From: Nemertoderma westbladi
Taxonomy: Eukaryota; Xenacoelomorpha; Nemertodermatida; Nemertodermatidae
NCBI GenBank assembly: GCA_032718475.1
Contig: JAUCBJ010009063.1
Coordinates: forward strand, 1-64,000
Length of the DNA: 64,000 bases
Reading direction: 5' to 3'
Positions 54,291-63,953 of the stretch are shown here, piece after piece. Under the pieces are notes generated by a model. It made no database searches, was not told the DNA's origin, and saw nothing but the letters and a program-made list of their open reading frames with translations. A program made the translations under genes and the position numbers. The stretch's first letter is position 1. Each line of letters begins with the position of its first letter.

Positions 54291-54587
54291 ATCCTGCTAC
54301 ATGGGATCATGGAGACGGGTCCCTTGTATATTTGGTTCGGGACATACTCAAATTTTAGTAATCCTCTAGAATTTAACATAATAATAATATCAGTTATAAT
54401 ATCATATGCAAACTTAATTAAATGATATCCATAAATTGTTAAATTATTCAGAAATTTATTGAACAACAATATAATATAATAATGATAAATAATAAATAAT
54501 AGTAATAACGTTTTTTTGCTTCTACATATATATATGCATATATATATATGCATATATATATTCTTCAAGAATGCAGCTGTTTATCTG

Positions 54588-54762
54588 TTAATCAGTTACA
54601 ACATATCCTCTCTTCCCCCAGGTTTCAAACAATTTATTTTGTGCTTCGATATTTTTAGCTCTATCCTCCAGTAATTTTTCCTGTTGTTCAAGGAAATTAG
54701 CGACGCTGTCCATAAAATCAATAGCAACTCTCCGCATTGTTTGTATTTCAGACCCGCCATTT
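54588..54762 (-). CDS. Candidate terminal exon, coiled coil, unknown gene
   Basis: On the minus strand a good acceptor (TTTTCCATTTTAG) at 54763-54775 precedes a frame of 57 codons ending in TAA. The protein (MRRVAIDFMDSVANFLEQQ, then EKLLEDRAKNIEAQNKLFET) is amphipathic and coiled-coil-like, with codon use unlike the surrounding AT-rich DNA. No upstream exon was found, because several repeats intervene. It could be a 3' exon of a gene to the right, or a transposon-derived exon. Confidence 0.35.
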
Positions 54763-54790
54763 CTAAAATGGAAAACACATTTAAATATCA

Positions 54791-55429
54791 ATTACAATTG
54801 CTGTATTTCTTTATTACACACGTAATTATAGTTTGGCAGGTTATGTGCGGGCGGATCCCTATCATTACTATGATTCGTAGTAATTACATTTACGGATAAT
54901 TAATTGGACTATACGATTATGAAATGATACTAGGGGTAGTTGGTGGGTTGCTACAATATCACTACAAATGAAAACACGAAAATTGCCATCCACTCAACGA
55001 TAGAAACACCAGCTGCTGGTACTCATGACTCATGAGGAGGGCCCTGTAAGCTACTACTTTTGATTGAATGGATAGGCCCAAACTGCACAGAAGTAGGCCT
55101 ATATTACTTGCTAACATTTTTTACTCTCTCACTCTATCCCAGACAGTAATCAAACAGCAACTGTTAGTTTGTATAAAGTATTACCCCGACAGCTGAATAG
55201 CTCTTCCCAGTGAATCCTATGGGAATATCTATAAGGTTACTCACTGCTATGTTAGGTGGGAGACCAACTAATTGAATTGTAAGCACTGGGCCGTTCAAAT
55301 GTTTTATAGGTTGATGATATTGAATGAGGGGGGACCCAACTACACTACGTTTGTCTATGGACGGTCTCCTTATAGCCAGCTTGCTGGCTTTTCTAGTTGA
55401 AAATCATATTATTCTGTAAACAATAATTT
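54791..55429. other. No gene; part of dispersed repeat M
   Basis: 54970-55045 is the inverted match to 49635-49710 (CACCAGCTG core). The rest is unique-looking. Confidence 0.45.
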
Positions 55430-55885
55430 ACTCTTTTAAGACGAATTTCGTGCGCTTTTTTGCCGAACTGACAAATTTTGGCGACGTTCTGTGCGAGATT
55501 GGGGATTTTTGACAATATTCTGAGGCTCAAATATGTTGCTCAAATGACTGATGCATACTCGACGAGTTGAAATCGGTGAAATTCGACATTAATGTTCAAA
55601 ACAGCTATTTTTCAAAACGTCGAAACGCTATCGAAATGCCACAAAAAATATACAGTCTTCTGCGCAACCAAAATTGATGTAGAGTTTGTTATCAAAATTT
55701 TTGCGTACCTACTTGAGTTTTTGAGATATTGGATGGTTATACATACATACACACACACACACAATCACATCGTGTTTTTGAACGGCTCAACTCTTGACAA
55801 GAACTACCCTGGCCTAATAGGCAGGTTCGTTATAATTATGTATTATAAATCAGAAACAGGACCTAATTCAATATAATGAATTTAA
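55430..55885. repeat. Dispersed repeat M, copy 2, left part
   Basis: TATGTATTATAAATCAGAAA plus CAGGACCTAATTC at 55837-55870 aligns with 48499-48531. The alignment resumes at 57061 after the fold-back insertion. It includes an ACAC microsatellite near 55747-55764 and ends at TTAA (55882-55885). Confidence 0.6.
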
Positions 55886-57056
55886 GTGGGGGGGGGGGGG
55901 GGGGGGGGGGTAGCGCATTTTCTGACTAAAAAGACGAATTTTTGGGAATTTTTGTAACATATCCTATCTGATGCAGAATTTCATGCTGAATCCAAATATG
56001 GAAACCGTTTTCCCATATAATATATAATATGATATTTGGGATAGAAGATACTATTTATCGCGATATCAGTAAAGGCGATGCAGTTTGGGGTTTGCATTCA
56101 ATTTCTGCAAATTTCTGTGCTCAGTGGTGCCAATTGGATGTCTCCACGAGAAAGAGCACAAAATTTTAATTAAGAAGGTATTTTTTTATGATTATTGGAC
56201 CTACTTGTCAGTTTATAAGACAACTTCAAAGTCTCCAGAATGAAGACGGGACTCGAATAAGCGACTCTGTGGTCTTTGCGTGATTACACGGAATAGACTT
56301 ATCGGTCATCGGAGATCTTCAAAATGTATAATCTCCAGTTCTAGTGGTCGTACGAGGTACGAAGTTCGTTTTATGCTCATTCGAAAGCTCTTTTCTCAGA
56401 GAACAAAGTTACCATTTGATTTAAGATAAAATGGTTGTGTATCAACATAACATGAATTTGGGTAAAATATGCCTTGCAAATTTTGTTCAAGTTATGATTG
56501 CTCAGGCAGCTTTCAAGAGTTTGCCAAACCACATGGTAACTTTGTCTCTGAGAAAAGAGCTTTCGAATGAGCCCAAAATGAACTTCGTACGACCACTAGA
56601 ACTGGAGATTATATATTTTGAAGATCTCCGATGACCGATAAGTCTATTCCGTGTAATCACGCAAAGACCGCAGAGTCGCTTATTTGAGTCCCGTCTTCAT
56701 TCCGGAGACTTGAAGTTGTCTTATAAACTGATCAGTAGGTCCAATAATCATAAAAAAATACCTCCTCAATTAAAATTTTGTGCTCTTTCTCGTGGAGACA
56801 TCCAATTGGGACCACTGAGCACAGAAATTCGCTGAAATTGAATGCAAACCCCAAACTTCATCTCCTTTACTGATATTGCGATATATCGGAGCCAGCATCT
56901 TCTATCCCAGATATCTCGAATACTAAGCAAGATATGGGAAATTCCATATTTCGGTTACCATATTTGGATTCAGCAAGAAATTCTGCATCAGATAGGATAT
57001 GTTTCAAAAATTCGACTTTTTGGTCAGAAAAATTATCATTATTCATTATAAAATTA
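55886..57056. mobile_element. 1.17-kb fold-back element with 500-bp inverted arms
   Basis: TTAA occurs at 55882-55885 and 57057-57060. The left arm (55917-56415) is repeated inverted at 56533-57036 with high identity, around a loop of about 117 bp. Shared blocks include CATATCCTATCTGATGCAGA, TGTCTCCACGAGAAAGAGCA and CGTGATTACACGGAATAGAC. The outer 20-30 bp differ: a run of 23 G on the left, an AT-rich stretch on the right. Repeat M reads through once it is removed, so it is an insertion. There is no transposase. TTAA flanks point to a piggyBac-type MITE or fold-back. A transcript would form a long double-stranded RNA. Confidence 0.85.
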
Positions 57057-57060
57057 TTAA

Positions 57061-57249
57061 ATAATGAAAATATCACAAGTAAAAACAACGAGTTTTAAAA
57101 AATATCACAAGTAAAATCACCGAGTTTTGAAAAATATCAATAATATCCCGAGTTCAAAAAATATGGCAAGTAAATATATCGCGAGTAAAAATATCGTTAT
57201 AAAAAATATTACACAAAGGGGAGCGGCGGTTTCGTCGCATAAGTTTAAA
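57061..57249. repeat. Dispersed repeat M, copy 2, arm before the array
   Basis: Aligns with 48520-48699, including AAAATATGGCAAGTAAATAT and GGGGAGCGGCGGTTTCGTCG, then enters the minisatellite. Confidence 0.8.
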
Positions 57250-58360
57250 GTTAATTCCCGGTAGGTGGACAGTTAGGTCCTGGTAGGTGGACAGTTAGGT
57301 ACCGGTAGGTGGACAGTTAGGTCCTGGTAGGTGGACAGTTAGGTCCCGGTAGGTGGACAGTTAGGTCCCGGTAGGTGGACAGTTAGGTCCTGGTAGGTGG
57401 ACAGTTAGGTCCTGGTAGGTGACAGTTAGTCCCGGTAGGTGGACAGTTAGGTCCTGGTAGGTGGACAGTTAGGTCCTGGTAGGTGGCAGTTAGTCCCGGT
57501 AGGTGGACAGTTAGGTCCTGGTAGGTGGACAGTTAGGTCCTGGTAGGTGGACAGTAGGTCCGGAAGTCAGGTAGGACCTTAGGACAGTTAGGTCCGGGTA
57601 GGCTGGACAGTTAGGTCCCGGTAGGTGGACAGTTAGGTCCGGTAGGTGGACAGTTAGGTCCGGTTAGGTAGGACAGTAGTAGTTCCAGTACTCCTGGTAG
57701 GTGGACATGTTAGGTCCTATGCTGTGGACAGTTAGTCCTGGTAGGTGGACAGTTACGATGCTACTCCGTAGGTGGTCAGTTAGGTCCAGTAGGTGGACAG
57801 TTAGGTCCCGGTAGGTGGACAGTTAGGTCCTGGTAGGTGGCCAGTTAGGTCCCGGTAGGTGGACAGTAGTACAAAATCGCCTCCGGTTGGTGGACAGTTG
57901 CTTTCGCCGTGTAGGACCAGCTAGTGCATAGTCTGGTACGTTGGCAGCCTCATGGAGTGAATAAGCATGGTGGACAGTTAGGTCCTGGTAGGTGGACAGT
58001 TAGGTCCTGGTAGGTGGGCAGTTAGTCTAGCAAATGTCATTGGTGATGGGAGTTGTGGCGATGCAGTTAGGTCCCGGTAGGTGGACAGCATTCTTAAAAA
58101 TGTCAGCTGGATGCAGTGCAGAGTCCTAGTAGTAGGTGGACAGTTAGGTCCCGGTAGGTGGACAGTTAGGTCCCGGTAGGTGGACAGTTAGGTCCCGGTA
58201 GGTGGACAGTTAGGTACCAATGGGTGGACCTGGACCATTAGGTACCGGTAGGTGGACAGTTAGGTCCTGGTAGGTGGACAGTTAGGTACCGGTAGGTGGG
58301 ACAGTTAGGTACCAGTAGGTGGACAGTTAGGTCCCGGTAGGGGGACAGTTAACACGATAC
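57250..58360. repeat. 22-bp minisatellite, second array, with LINE-A pieces
   Basis: Same unit as at 48700-49596 (GGTAGGTGGACAGTTAGGTC). Units are regular up to about 57540 and from 58137 to 58360. Between these points they are interleaved with LINE-A 3' sequence (see next entry). Confidence 0.9.
57545..58137 (+). pseudogene. LINE-A 3' region interleaved with minisatellite units
   Basis: Short LINE-A pieces occur in plus orientation and in correct order. They are TCCGGAAGTCAGGT (57557), AGTAGTTCCAGTACTCCT (57676), CGATGCTACTCCG (57754), AAAATCGCCTCC (57874), GCTTTCGCCGTG..GAATAAGCATGGTGGA (57898-57975), TCTAGCAAATGTCATTGG..GTTGTGGCG (58025-58062) and GCATTCTTAAAAATG..TCCTAGTAGTAG (58088-58137). 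Minisatellite units fill the gaps. The pieces together span about 550 bp of the element, down to its tail. No protein can be made. Confidence 0.75.
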
Positions 58361-58377
58361 ATGGAGTACAGAAAGTT

Positions 58378-58752
58378 AGTATATGTATATATTATACGTT
58401 TTTATATGTATTTATTATACGTTATTATATGTATATATTATACGTTAGTATATGTATATATTATACGTTAGTATATGTATATATTATATGTTAGTATATG
58501 TATATATTATACGTTCGTATATGTATATATTATACGTTTTTAAATGTATTTATTATACGTTATTATAAGTATATATTATACATTAGTATAAGTATATATT
58601 ATACTTTAGTATTTTTTATGTATATATTATATGTTAGTATATGTATATATTATACGTTTGTATATGTATATATTATACGTTAATACTGTATATGTATAAA
58701 TTATACGTTAGTATATATATATATTATACATTCGTATATGTATATATTATAC
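58378..58752. repeat. 23-bp AT-rich minisatellite, about 16 units
   Basis: Units read GTTAGTATATGTATATATTA plus TAC, with GTTCGTATATG and GTTTTTATATG variants. The frame at 58498-58683 is an artefact of this repeat. Confidence 0.9.
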
Positions 58753-59159
58753 CTGCGTTTTAAATGTAGACAAGTGATCATGATAGGAAATAGTAAGCAA
58801 TAAAGAAACAGCAGCAAGGTAATTCGATTAAAGTTGAACATAATTATTTACAACAGTCAACAGGATAATAATCGATATAGGCGTTTTAGTTACAGATACC
58901 GTGGAAGCTTCTCTTTACTGCTGCGATTTTATTCTGTAGAAGAAAACATAAAATGTTTTAAATACAACACCAAGGTGTACTCTTTAAGTAACAAGTGATG
59001 CGGAGTGGATGGCACTAGATCAGTCTACCCTCGATTTGCTAAAGGTACTAATATTTAAAATTATACTCCTAGAGGCCGTCAGAGAGGGTGGGGTCCATGG
59101 TAAATAACTTCATGAATTAAACAATTCAAGTATAAATTTAAATAGTATTATAACACACC
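58753..59159. other. No gene seen
   Basis: Mixed AT-rich DNA without supported features. Confidence 0.5.
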
Positions 59160-59655
59160 ACAAATTTTAGTTTGCCTGCATCTTCAAGGTTGGTGTCCCT
59201 ATCAAGGACATCGTAGGCCATCCACCAAGCACAAAATCGTGTAAGGCCTGGTCATCACAGTGATAGCAATGTCATGCGAAGCGTAGGTGCCCCTGTTCAA
59301 GTGTTCAGTTTGGTTAAGACTTGAACACATCAGTAGAGGGGACTGATTGGAGATGAGTTAATTATACTTGACACAATGAAGCCAGTGCAGCGTTCTTGCG
59401 TATGTTCCATCCAGAGATTTGGTGTACTTAGCAGTTATTGTCCAATATGACTCCCATATAGAGTGGAGTACTCGTTCTACTGCTGCTGTAAAGAATATAA
59501 CCGTAGTCTCAAGGAAAAAAACGCAATCTGCGTTTTTTTCCTTGAGACTTCCAAATCCTGGACAGATTATTCATTGCTGCAATGACTTCTCCTTATCTTT
59601 CCAAAGGACTTCACCTGACTTCCGGATCCATGACCCAAGTCACAGAAGCGAACTA
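59160..59655 (-). pseudogene. LINE-A 3' region, inverted and decayed
   Basis: The sequence aligns with 1405-1900: GCATCTTCAAGGTTGGTGTC, ACACAATGAAGCCAGTGCAG, CCATCCAGAGATTTGGTGTA, CTTCCAAATCCTGGACAG and CACCTGACTTCCGGATCCAT. The protein is no longer readable in one frame. A 45-bp palindrome (59505-59549) interrupts it. Confidence 0.7.
59505..59549. repeat. 21-bp perfect palindrome within LINE-A
   Basis: AGTCTCAAGGAAAAAAACGC plus A and its exact inverted copy flank ATC. The other LINE-A copy at this point (around 1760-1795) has no such palindrome, so it arose here. Confidence 0.9.
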
Positions 59656-59849
59656 ATGTACCTAATCTAAGATCTACATGTTCAATGGGGTTCACGACTC
59701 AAATTCAAAACCAGATTAATTAGATGCAATAATATCACAGAAACACAATGGCGTTTACATAATTCAATAAGATGCTAAAATAGGTGTATATTGGTGAATT
59801 CAGCTTAAAATAATGGTGTATTCTGTATTCAGTATTAAGTTTGACTAAT
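59656..59849. other. No gene seen
   Basis: Short AT-rich stretch between the LINE-A fragment and the next insertion. Confidence 0.4.
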
Positions 59850-60073
59850 AAATCTGTTAAACCCTTTGACCATCTGAAATTCTAGTCGATTAAGATATCG
59901 CGGCACCCACCCATATACTTGAAAGACAAAATTCTAGTATCAGTGGTTAACGTCCCCAGACATGTTCTAGAATAAATCGGTGCCCATCTTAATATTAACT
60001 ATTTGTTAAATATTCACAACGTTGTTATAACAAATGTTAAAATAAAGAAAAAAGAAAAATCTGTTAAACCCTT
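59850..60073 (+). mobile_element. 189-bp A-tailed retroposed insertion with 18-bp duplication
   Basis: AAATCTGTTAAACCCTTT is found at 59850-59867 and again at 60057-60074. The 189 bp between ends in AATAAAGAAAAAAGAAA, a polyadenylation signal with an A-rich tail, as in a reverse-transcribed RNA. The source is not recognised: there is no RNA polymerase III box and no coding motif. The right copy of the duplication runs straight into the T-run of LINE-F. Confidence 0.6.
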
Positions 60074-60092
60074 TTTTTTTTTTTTTTTTTTT

Positions 60093-60656
60093 AACGTATA
60101 TTAATCCAAATAAATGGAGCAATTGGGCAACAAGCTCTAAAGCTTATAAAAGCCCTCTTGCCGATTAATTACATATTTATGTTTATTGCACCACGGACAC
60201 AGATAAATGTTAAATGAAACAAAAGCACACTTTGTTATCCACTGTACGTGATACACATCACACACACCACACGCACAAAAGCACCACACTCACAAACGCA
60301 CCCAAACCAAAAAAATGAGATTAGGGCATCAAAAGTAAACCAGCCCTGACCGTTGCTAGTACCATTAATCAGATCGAAATTTATTGTTAAATTCAGAAGT
60401 TATGAACGAGTAGTGTGTAAAATAAGTAAAAATTAAGATTAAAAGATATGTGTTGCAATCCGCAAGATATAAAAGTTTAAAGGGGCAAATATTTGGAAGA
60501 ATAAGTAAACCACTAACAAAAATTAAAAAAGACTAAATTCTAGAATTGTTTTGCACTTTATTATACATATGTTGTTCTGTTCCACTATGTTATTACTGTA
60601 ATTTAAAACCTGAAAGAGAAAACCAGTGGTATGTTGAGACGGACGTACAGACTACC
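60093..60656 (-). other. LINE-F 3' UTR
   Basis: Non-coding DNA between the ORF2 stop and the poly-A tail, including a CACAC-rich patch at 60254-60300. Confidence 0.6.
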
Positions 60657-63600
60657 CTAATAGCCGAGACTGTTAAATCGACCTGTATTGAATACGAATA
60701 TTGTAATTACATCGATAAGGGCGACCGCCTTGTCGCGCAGCACTGTCGTGGAGACTGGGTGACTGTCAGGTCCGTATGGTGGGCCAAATAAGATAGTGGT
60801 AAGTGTTGGTCTTAGTCCTAAAGCCGAAATAGCTGCATGCAATATAATATGGTGAGAATGAAATAGTGGGCATTCCATAAAGTAGTGGAAAGCGTCCTCC
60901 CGTTGATGGCCACAGGAACATGATTTGACGGTTTGGACATGATTGGAGTAAAGGTCAGAGTTCAGAGATGAGCAATTACATCTCAGTCTGGCAAGTAAGC
61001 CGTTTATAGTTGGAGACCCAAGGGAGTAATAGGGAGGGATTGGATGCAGAGAACAAATTATAGGCAATACACTTTGCTTAAAAGTTGTGATAGAGTCTGC
61101 GGACTGCTTATCTGTAGGAAGACTGTTCCAGAGACGAACGACGGAAGGCAAGAATGAGTCTCTGTAAAAGTTTCTGCGTGCCATTGGCGGACGAACATTA
61201 CCAGAGTTACGGGTGTCATAGACGCTGGCAGACCTTACAACAGGGGGAAGCATGTCTAGTAAGTGCTGTGGGGCGTAGCCAGACATCATTTTATAGAAAA
61301 TACACAATTTCTGATAGTCCCGTCTTTGTTGAAGTGGACATAGACCAGACTCCTTGTACAACTTGTTTGTGGGGCAAGATATTATTAATCGACACACGAT
61401 TCGAATTGCTTCCTTATTTAGGAGCTCCAACTCAGTTTTGAGTTCCTGAGAACAGTTGTTCCAAATGGCACCGGCGTATTCCAGGTTTGAACGAACAAAA
61501 GATTTGAAAATGTTCATTAATGCGTCTCTACCAACTTTGTACTTAACAATTCTTAACATGTTTAACTTCTTGTTGGCAGCGACGAGCATTTTTGCAACCT
61601 GTGAATGCCATCTTAAGGAGGATGAGAAGATGAGGCCGATATGCCTATGCTCTGAGACTTCTGGGATAGGAATACCATTGAGAAATAAGGGGAGGTGATT
61701 TGGGTCGCGCGATCTGCGGTGGGAAAAAAGCATACACTCAGATTTAGCAGGGTTAAATTTGACCAACCATCTTGCTCCCCAATTGGAAATTGAGTTGAGA
61801 TCCGCATTAAGTGCGGATGCGGCAAGGATACAATTCGACCTAGAGTTGACTTCTATGTAAAGAGCTGTGTCGTCAGCATAGAGACTAATATTACCAGTGA
61901 CTACGTCTACTATGTCATTGATAAAAATCAAAAACAGTAATGGGCCCAACACAGAACCTTGTGGAACTCCAGCCAAGACCTTAACCCATGATGACTGTTG
62001 ACTATTCACTACGACGCATTGAAAATTATCTCTTAAATAGTTATGAAGCCATTCAAGAAGCTTTCCTCCAATACCCATGTTTTCGATTTTATATAGAAGA
62101 CTTTTGTGGTGGACTTTATCAAATGCTTTGCTAATATCCAGGAAAACTATGCGTACCTCTTTTCCTTGGTCTAAGGCATTAACAAGGGCGTTGTAGAGAG
62201 AAATCAATTGGTAGATGGTCCCATCACCACTTTTAAAGCCAGACTGAAATTTTGAAATGTAATTTTTGACATGAGCAAAGATTGTTCTGTGGATGTAATG
62301 TTCAAACAACTTGCCGAGGTTACTAGTAAGGGCCACAGGACGGAAGTTGTTGCAAATATCGTTTGGAATATTTTTTAGGAGTGGCAAAACATAACGCAAT
62401 TTCCAGTTCTTCGGGTGAACCGCACTATCAAATATGAACTGGAACAGTTTAGAAAGGTGATTTATGATTACAGGCATCCCGGCTTTAATCATTTTATTGG
62501 AAATCCCCTCAGCCGCACAGGTAGCACTGTCAGGGTCTAAAGTTTTTATGTCACACAGAATTTCGGGCGTATGAAAGACAATCTCAGTTAACAAAGGTTC
62601 TGGAAAAGCAGTATGAGGCATAATGAAGTTTGATTCATCCAATGAATACTGGTCGTTGAAAAAGGAGTTGAAGAGGTCTGCTTTCGCTTTTGGAGTGACA
62701 GCAACAACATTATTATAAGATATTGAGGGAATCTCCTGTTCTGGTACTTTCCCCAGCAGTTGTTTACAGATCGACCACCATTGTTTACTGGAAAATCTGG
62801 TTGAAATGAGTTTGTCCGACAGGTTTGAGAAATACTCCTTTTTTGCTTTACGGCATTCAAGAATGTACTTGTTTCTGGCTAGGCGGAAACTGGTCCAGGA
62901 GTTGTCATTGTTAGTAGATTTTGCTGTCCTGTGAACTCTGTCCTTTATACGAGAGAGGCGCCTTAACTTAGTGGTGAACCATGGCTTGTCGTTTGGGCGT
63001 ACAGTAATAATTTTGTTAGGAATGGAAGAACTCGCACAGAGCATAAATTTGTCAGTCCATGCAGAAACAACTTTGTTAACTTCTGTATGCTCTAAGTAGA
63101 CACTAACCCAGTCTGTTTCACTCAACAGATGCCTGAATTTTGAAAAATCCGCCTCCTTGTATAGCCAAATGCGCCTGGTGTACGATGGGATGTTTCGAAT
63201 GGGAAATTTATATGAGAAAGAGATAACACAATGATCACTTGTGCCGTAAGGGCTAGATACAACTATATTGGAAATTGAATCGGGAAGATTTGAAATAACA
63301 GATGACAGCGAAGTGCTGGTCAATTGTGTTATACGTGTTGGCTCCCTAATATGTTGGAATAAACATTGGCGTGAAATAAAGGAAGTTATTTCACATCTTT
63401 TTGATCGGTTTAAAAGGTCCTGGTTGAAGTTGCCCAAAATAAGTATTTCATTGAAACCTAAACTTTTTATTTCTGAAACCATCGAATTTGCTGCTTCCCA
63501 AAAAGAACTAGTAGTGGTGTTGGGGCGATAGAATAGACCTATGGCGAGTTTTCTAGAACTAAGGGTACAGGAGCACCACAATGATTCGAATAGGGGATCT

Positions 63601-63953
63601 ATATCCTCTATATTAGAGAGTCTCTTAACAGTAAACATATTGGAAATGTATAAAGCTAGGCCACCACTGTGCGAAGGGCGGTCACGGCGCTGAGGTTCGT
63701 GAAACTTTGAAATAAGGAATTTCTTAGAAATATGTGCTGGTGAAAACCATGTCTCGACAAATGCAAGAACTTCAAATTTTGAGGATAAATTTTCTGGCAA
63801 AAAATCCCAATTGCAGGATAATGACCGAATGTTCGTCAGCATAACTCGGGGAAATGGGAGATTTGGGCCGGGGTTAGGGTGAATGTCCCCAGATATGTAC
63901 AAAATAAAGATTAAACAAGCAATAAACCATACGAGAGCTAAGCCTGTAAACAT
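60657..63953 (-). CDS. LINE-F ORF2: APE endonuclease and reverse transcriptase
   Basis: Open for 1098 codons from the first Met, and still open to the window edge (LDTLTSWM precedes it), so the true start may lie outside. Residues 4-20 are hydrophobic and followed by SGDIHPNPGP, a 2A-like motif lacking the usual Glu. Endonuclease motifs: LTNIRSL, FVETWF, SGGLALYI, LFYRPN, ILGNFNQDL and TSDHCVISF. The fourth catalytic motif is normally GDFN, but residue 175 is Asn. RT motifs: RPVALTSNLGKLFE, FLDISKAFDKVHH, GVPQGSVLGPLLF and YADDTALY (691-694), with both aspartates present. Near the C terminus CSCGHQREDAFHYFMEC forms a Cys/His cluster. RT seems intact; the endonuclease is probably dead in this copy. 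Confidence 0.9.
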   Translation of the reverse strand: MFTGLALVWFIACLIFILYISGDIHPNPGPNLPFPRVMLTNIRSLSCNWDFLPENLSSKFEVLAFVETWFSPAHISKKFLISKFHEPQRRDRPSHSGGLALYISNMFTVKRLSNIEDIDPLFESLWCSCTLSSRKLAIGLFYRPNTTTSSFWEAANSMVSEIKSLGFNEILILGNFNQDLLNRSKRCEITSFISRQCLFQHIREPTRITQLTSTSLSSVISNLPDSISNIVVSSPYGTSDHCVISFSYKFPIRNIPSYTRRIWLYKEADFSKFRHLLSETDWVSVYLEHTEVNKVVSAWTDKFMLCASSSIPNKIITVRPNDKPWFTTKLRRLSRIKDRVHRTAKSTNNDNSWTSFRLARNKYILECRKAKKEYFSNLSDKLISTRFSSKQWWSICKQLLGKVPEQEIPSISYNNVVAVTPKAKADLFNSFFNDQYSLDESNFIMPHTAFPEPLLTEIVFHTPEILCDIKTLDPDSATCAAEGISNKMIKAGMPVIINHLSKLFQFIFDSAVHPKNWKLRYVLPLLKNIPNDICNNFRPVALTSNLGKLFEHYIHRTIFAHVKNYISKFQSGFKSGDGTIYQLISLYNALVNALDQGKEVRIVFLDISKAFDKVHHKSLLYKIENMGIGGKLLEWLHNYLRDNFQCVVVNSQQSSWVKVLAGVPQGSVLGPLLFLIFINDIVDVVTGNISLYADDTALYIEVNSRSNCILAASALNADLNSISNWGARWLVKFNPAKSECMLFSHRRSRDPNHLPLFLNGIPIPEVSEHRHIGLIFSSSLRWHSQVAKMLVAANKKLNMLRIVKYKVGRDALMNIFKSFVRSNLEYAGAIWNNCSQELKTELELLNKEAIRIVCRLIISCPTNKLYKESGLCPLQQRRDYQKLCIFYKMMSGYAPQHLLDMLPPVVRSASVYDTRNSGNVRPPMARRNFYRDSFLPSVVRLWNSLPTDKQSADSITTFKQSVLPIICSLHPIPPYYSLGSPTINGLLARLRCNCSSLNSDLYSNHVQTVKSCSCGHQREDAFHYFMECPLFHSHHIILHAAISALGLRPTLTTILFGPPYGPDSHPVSTTVLRDKAVALIDVITIFVFNTGRFNSLGY

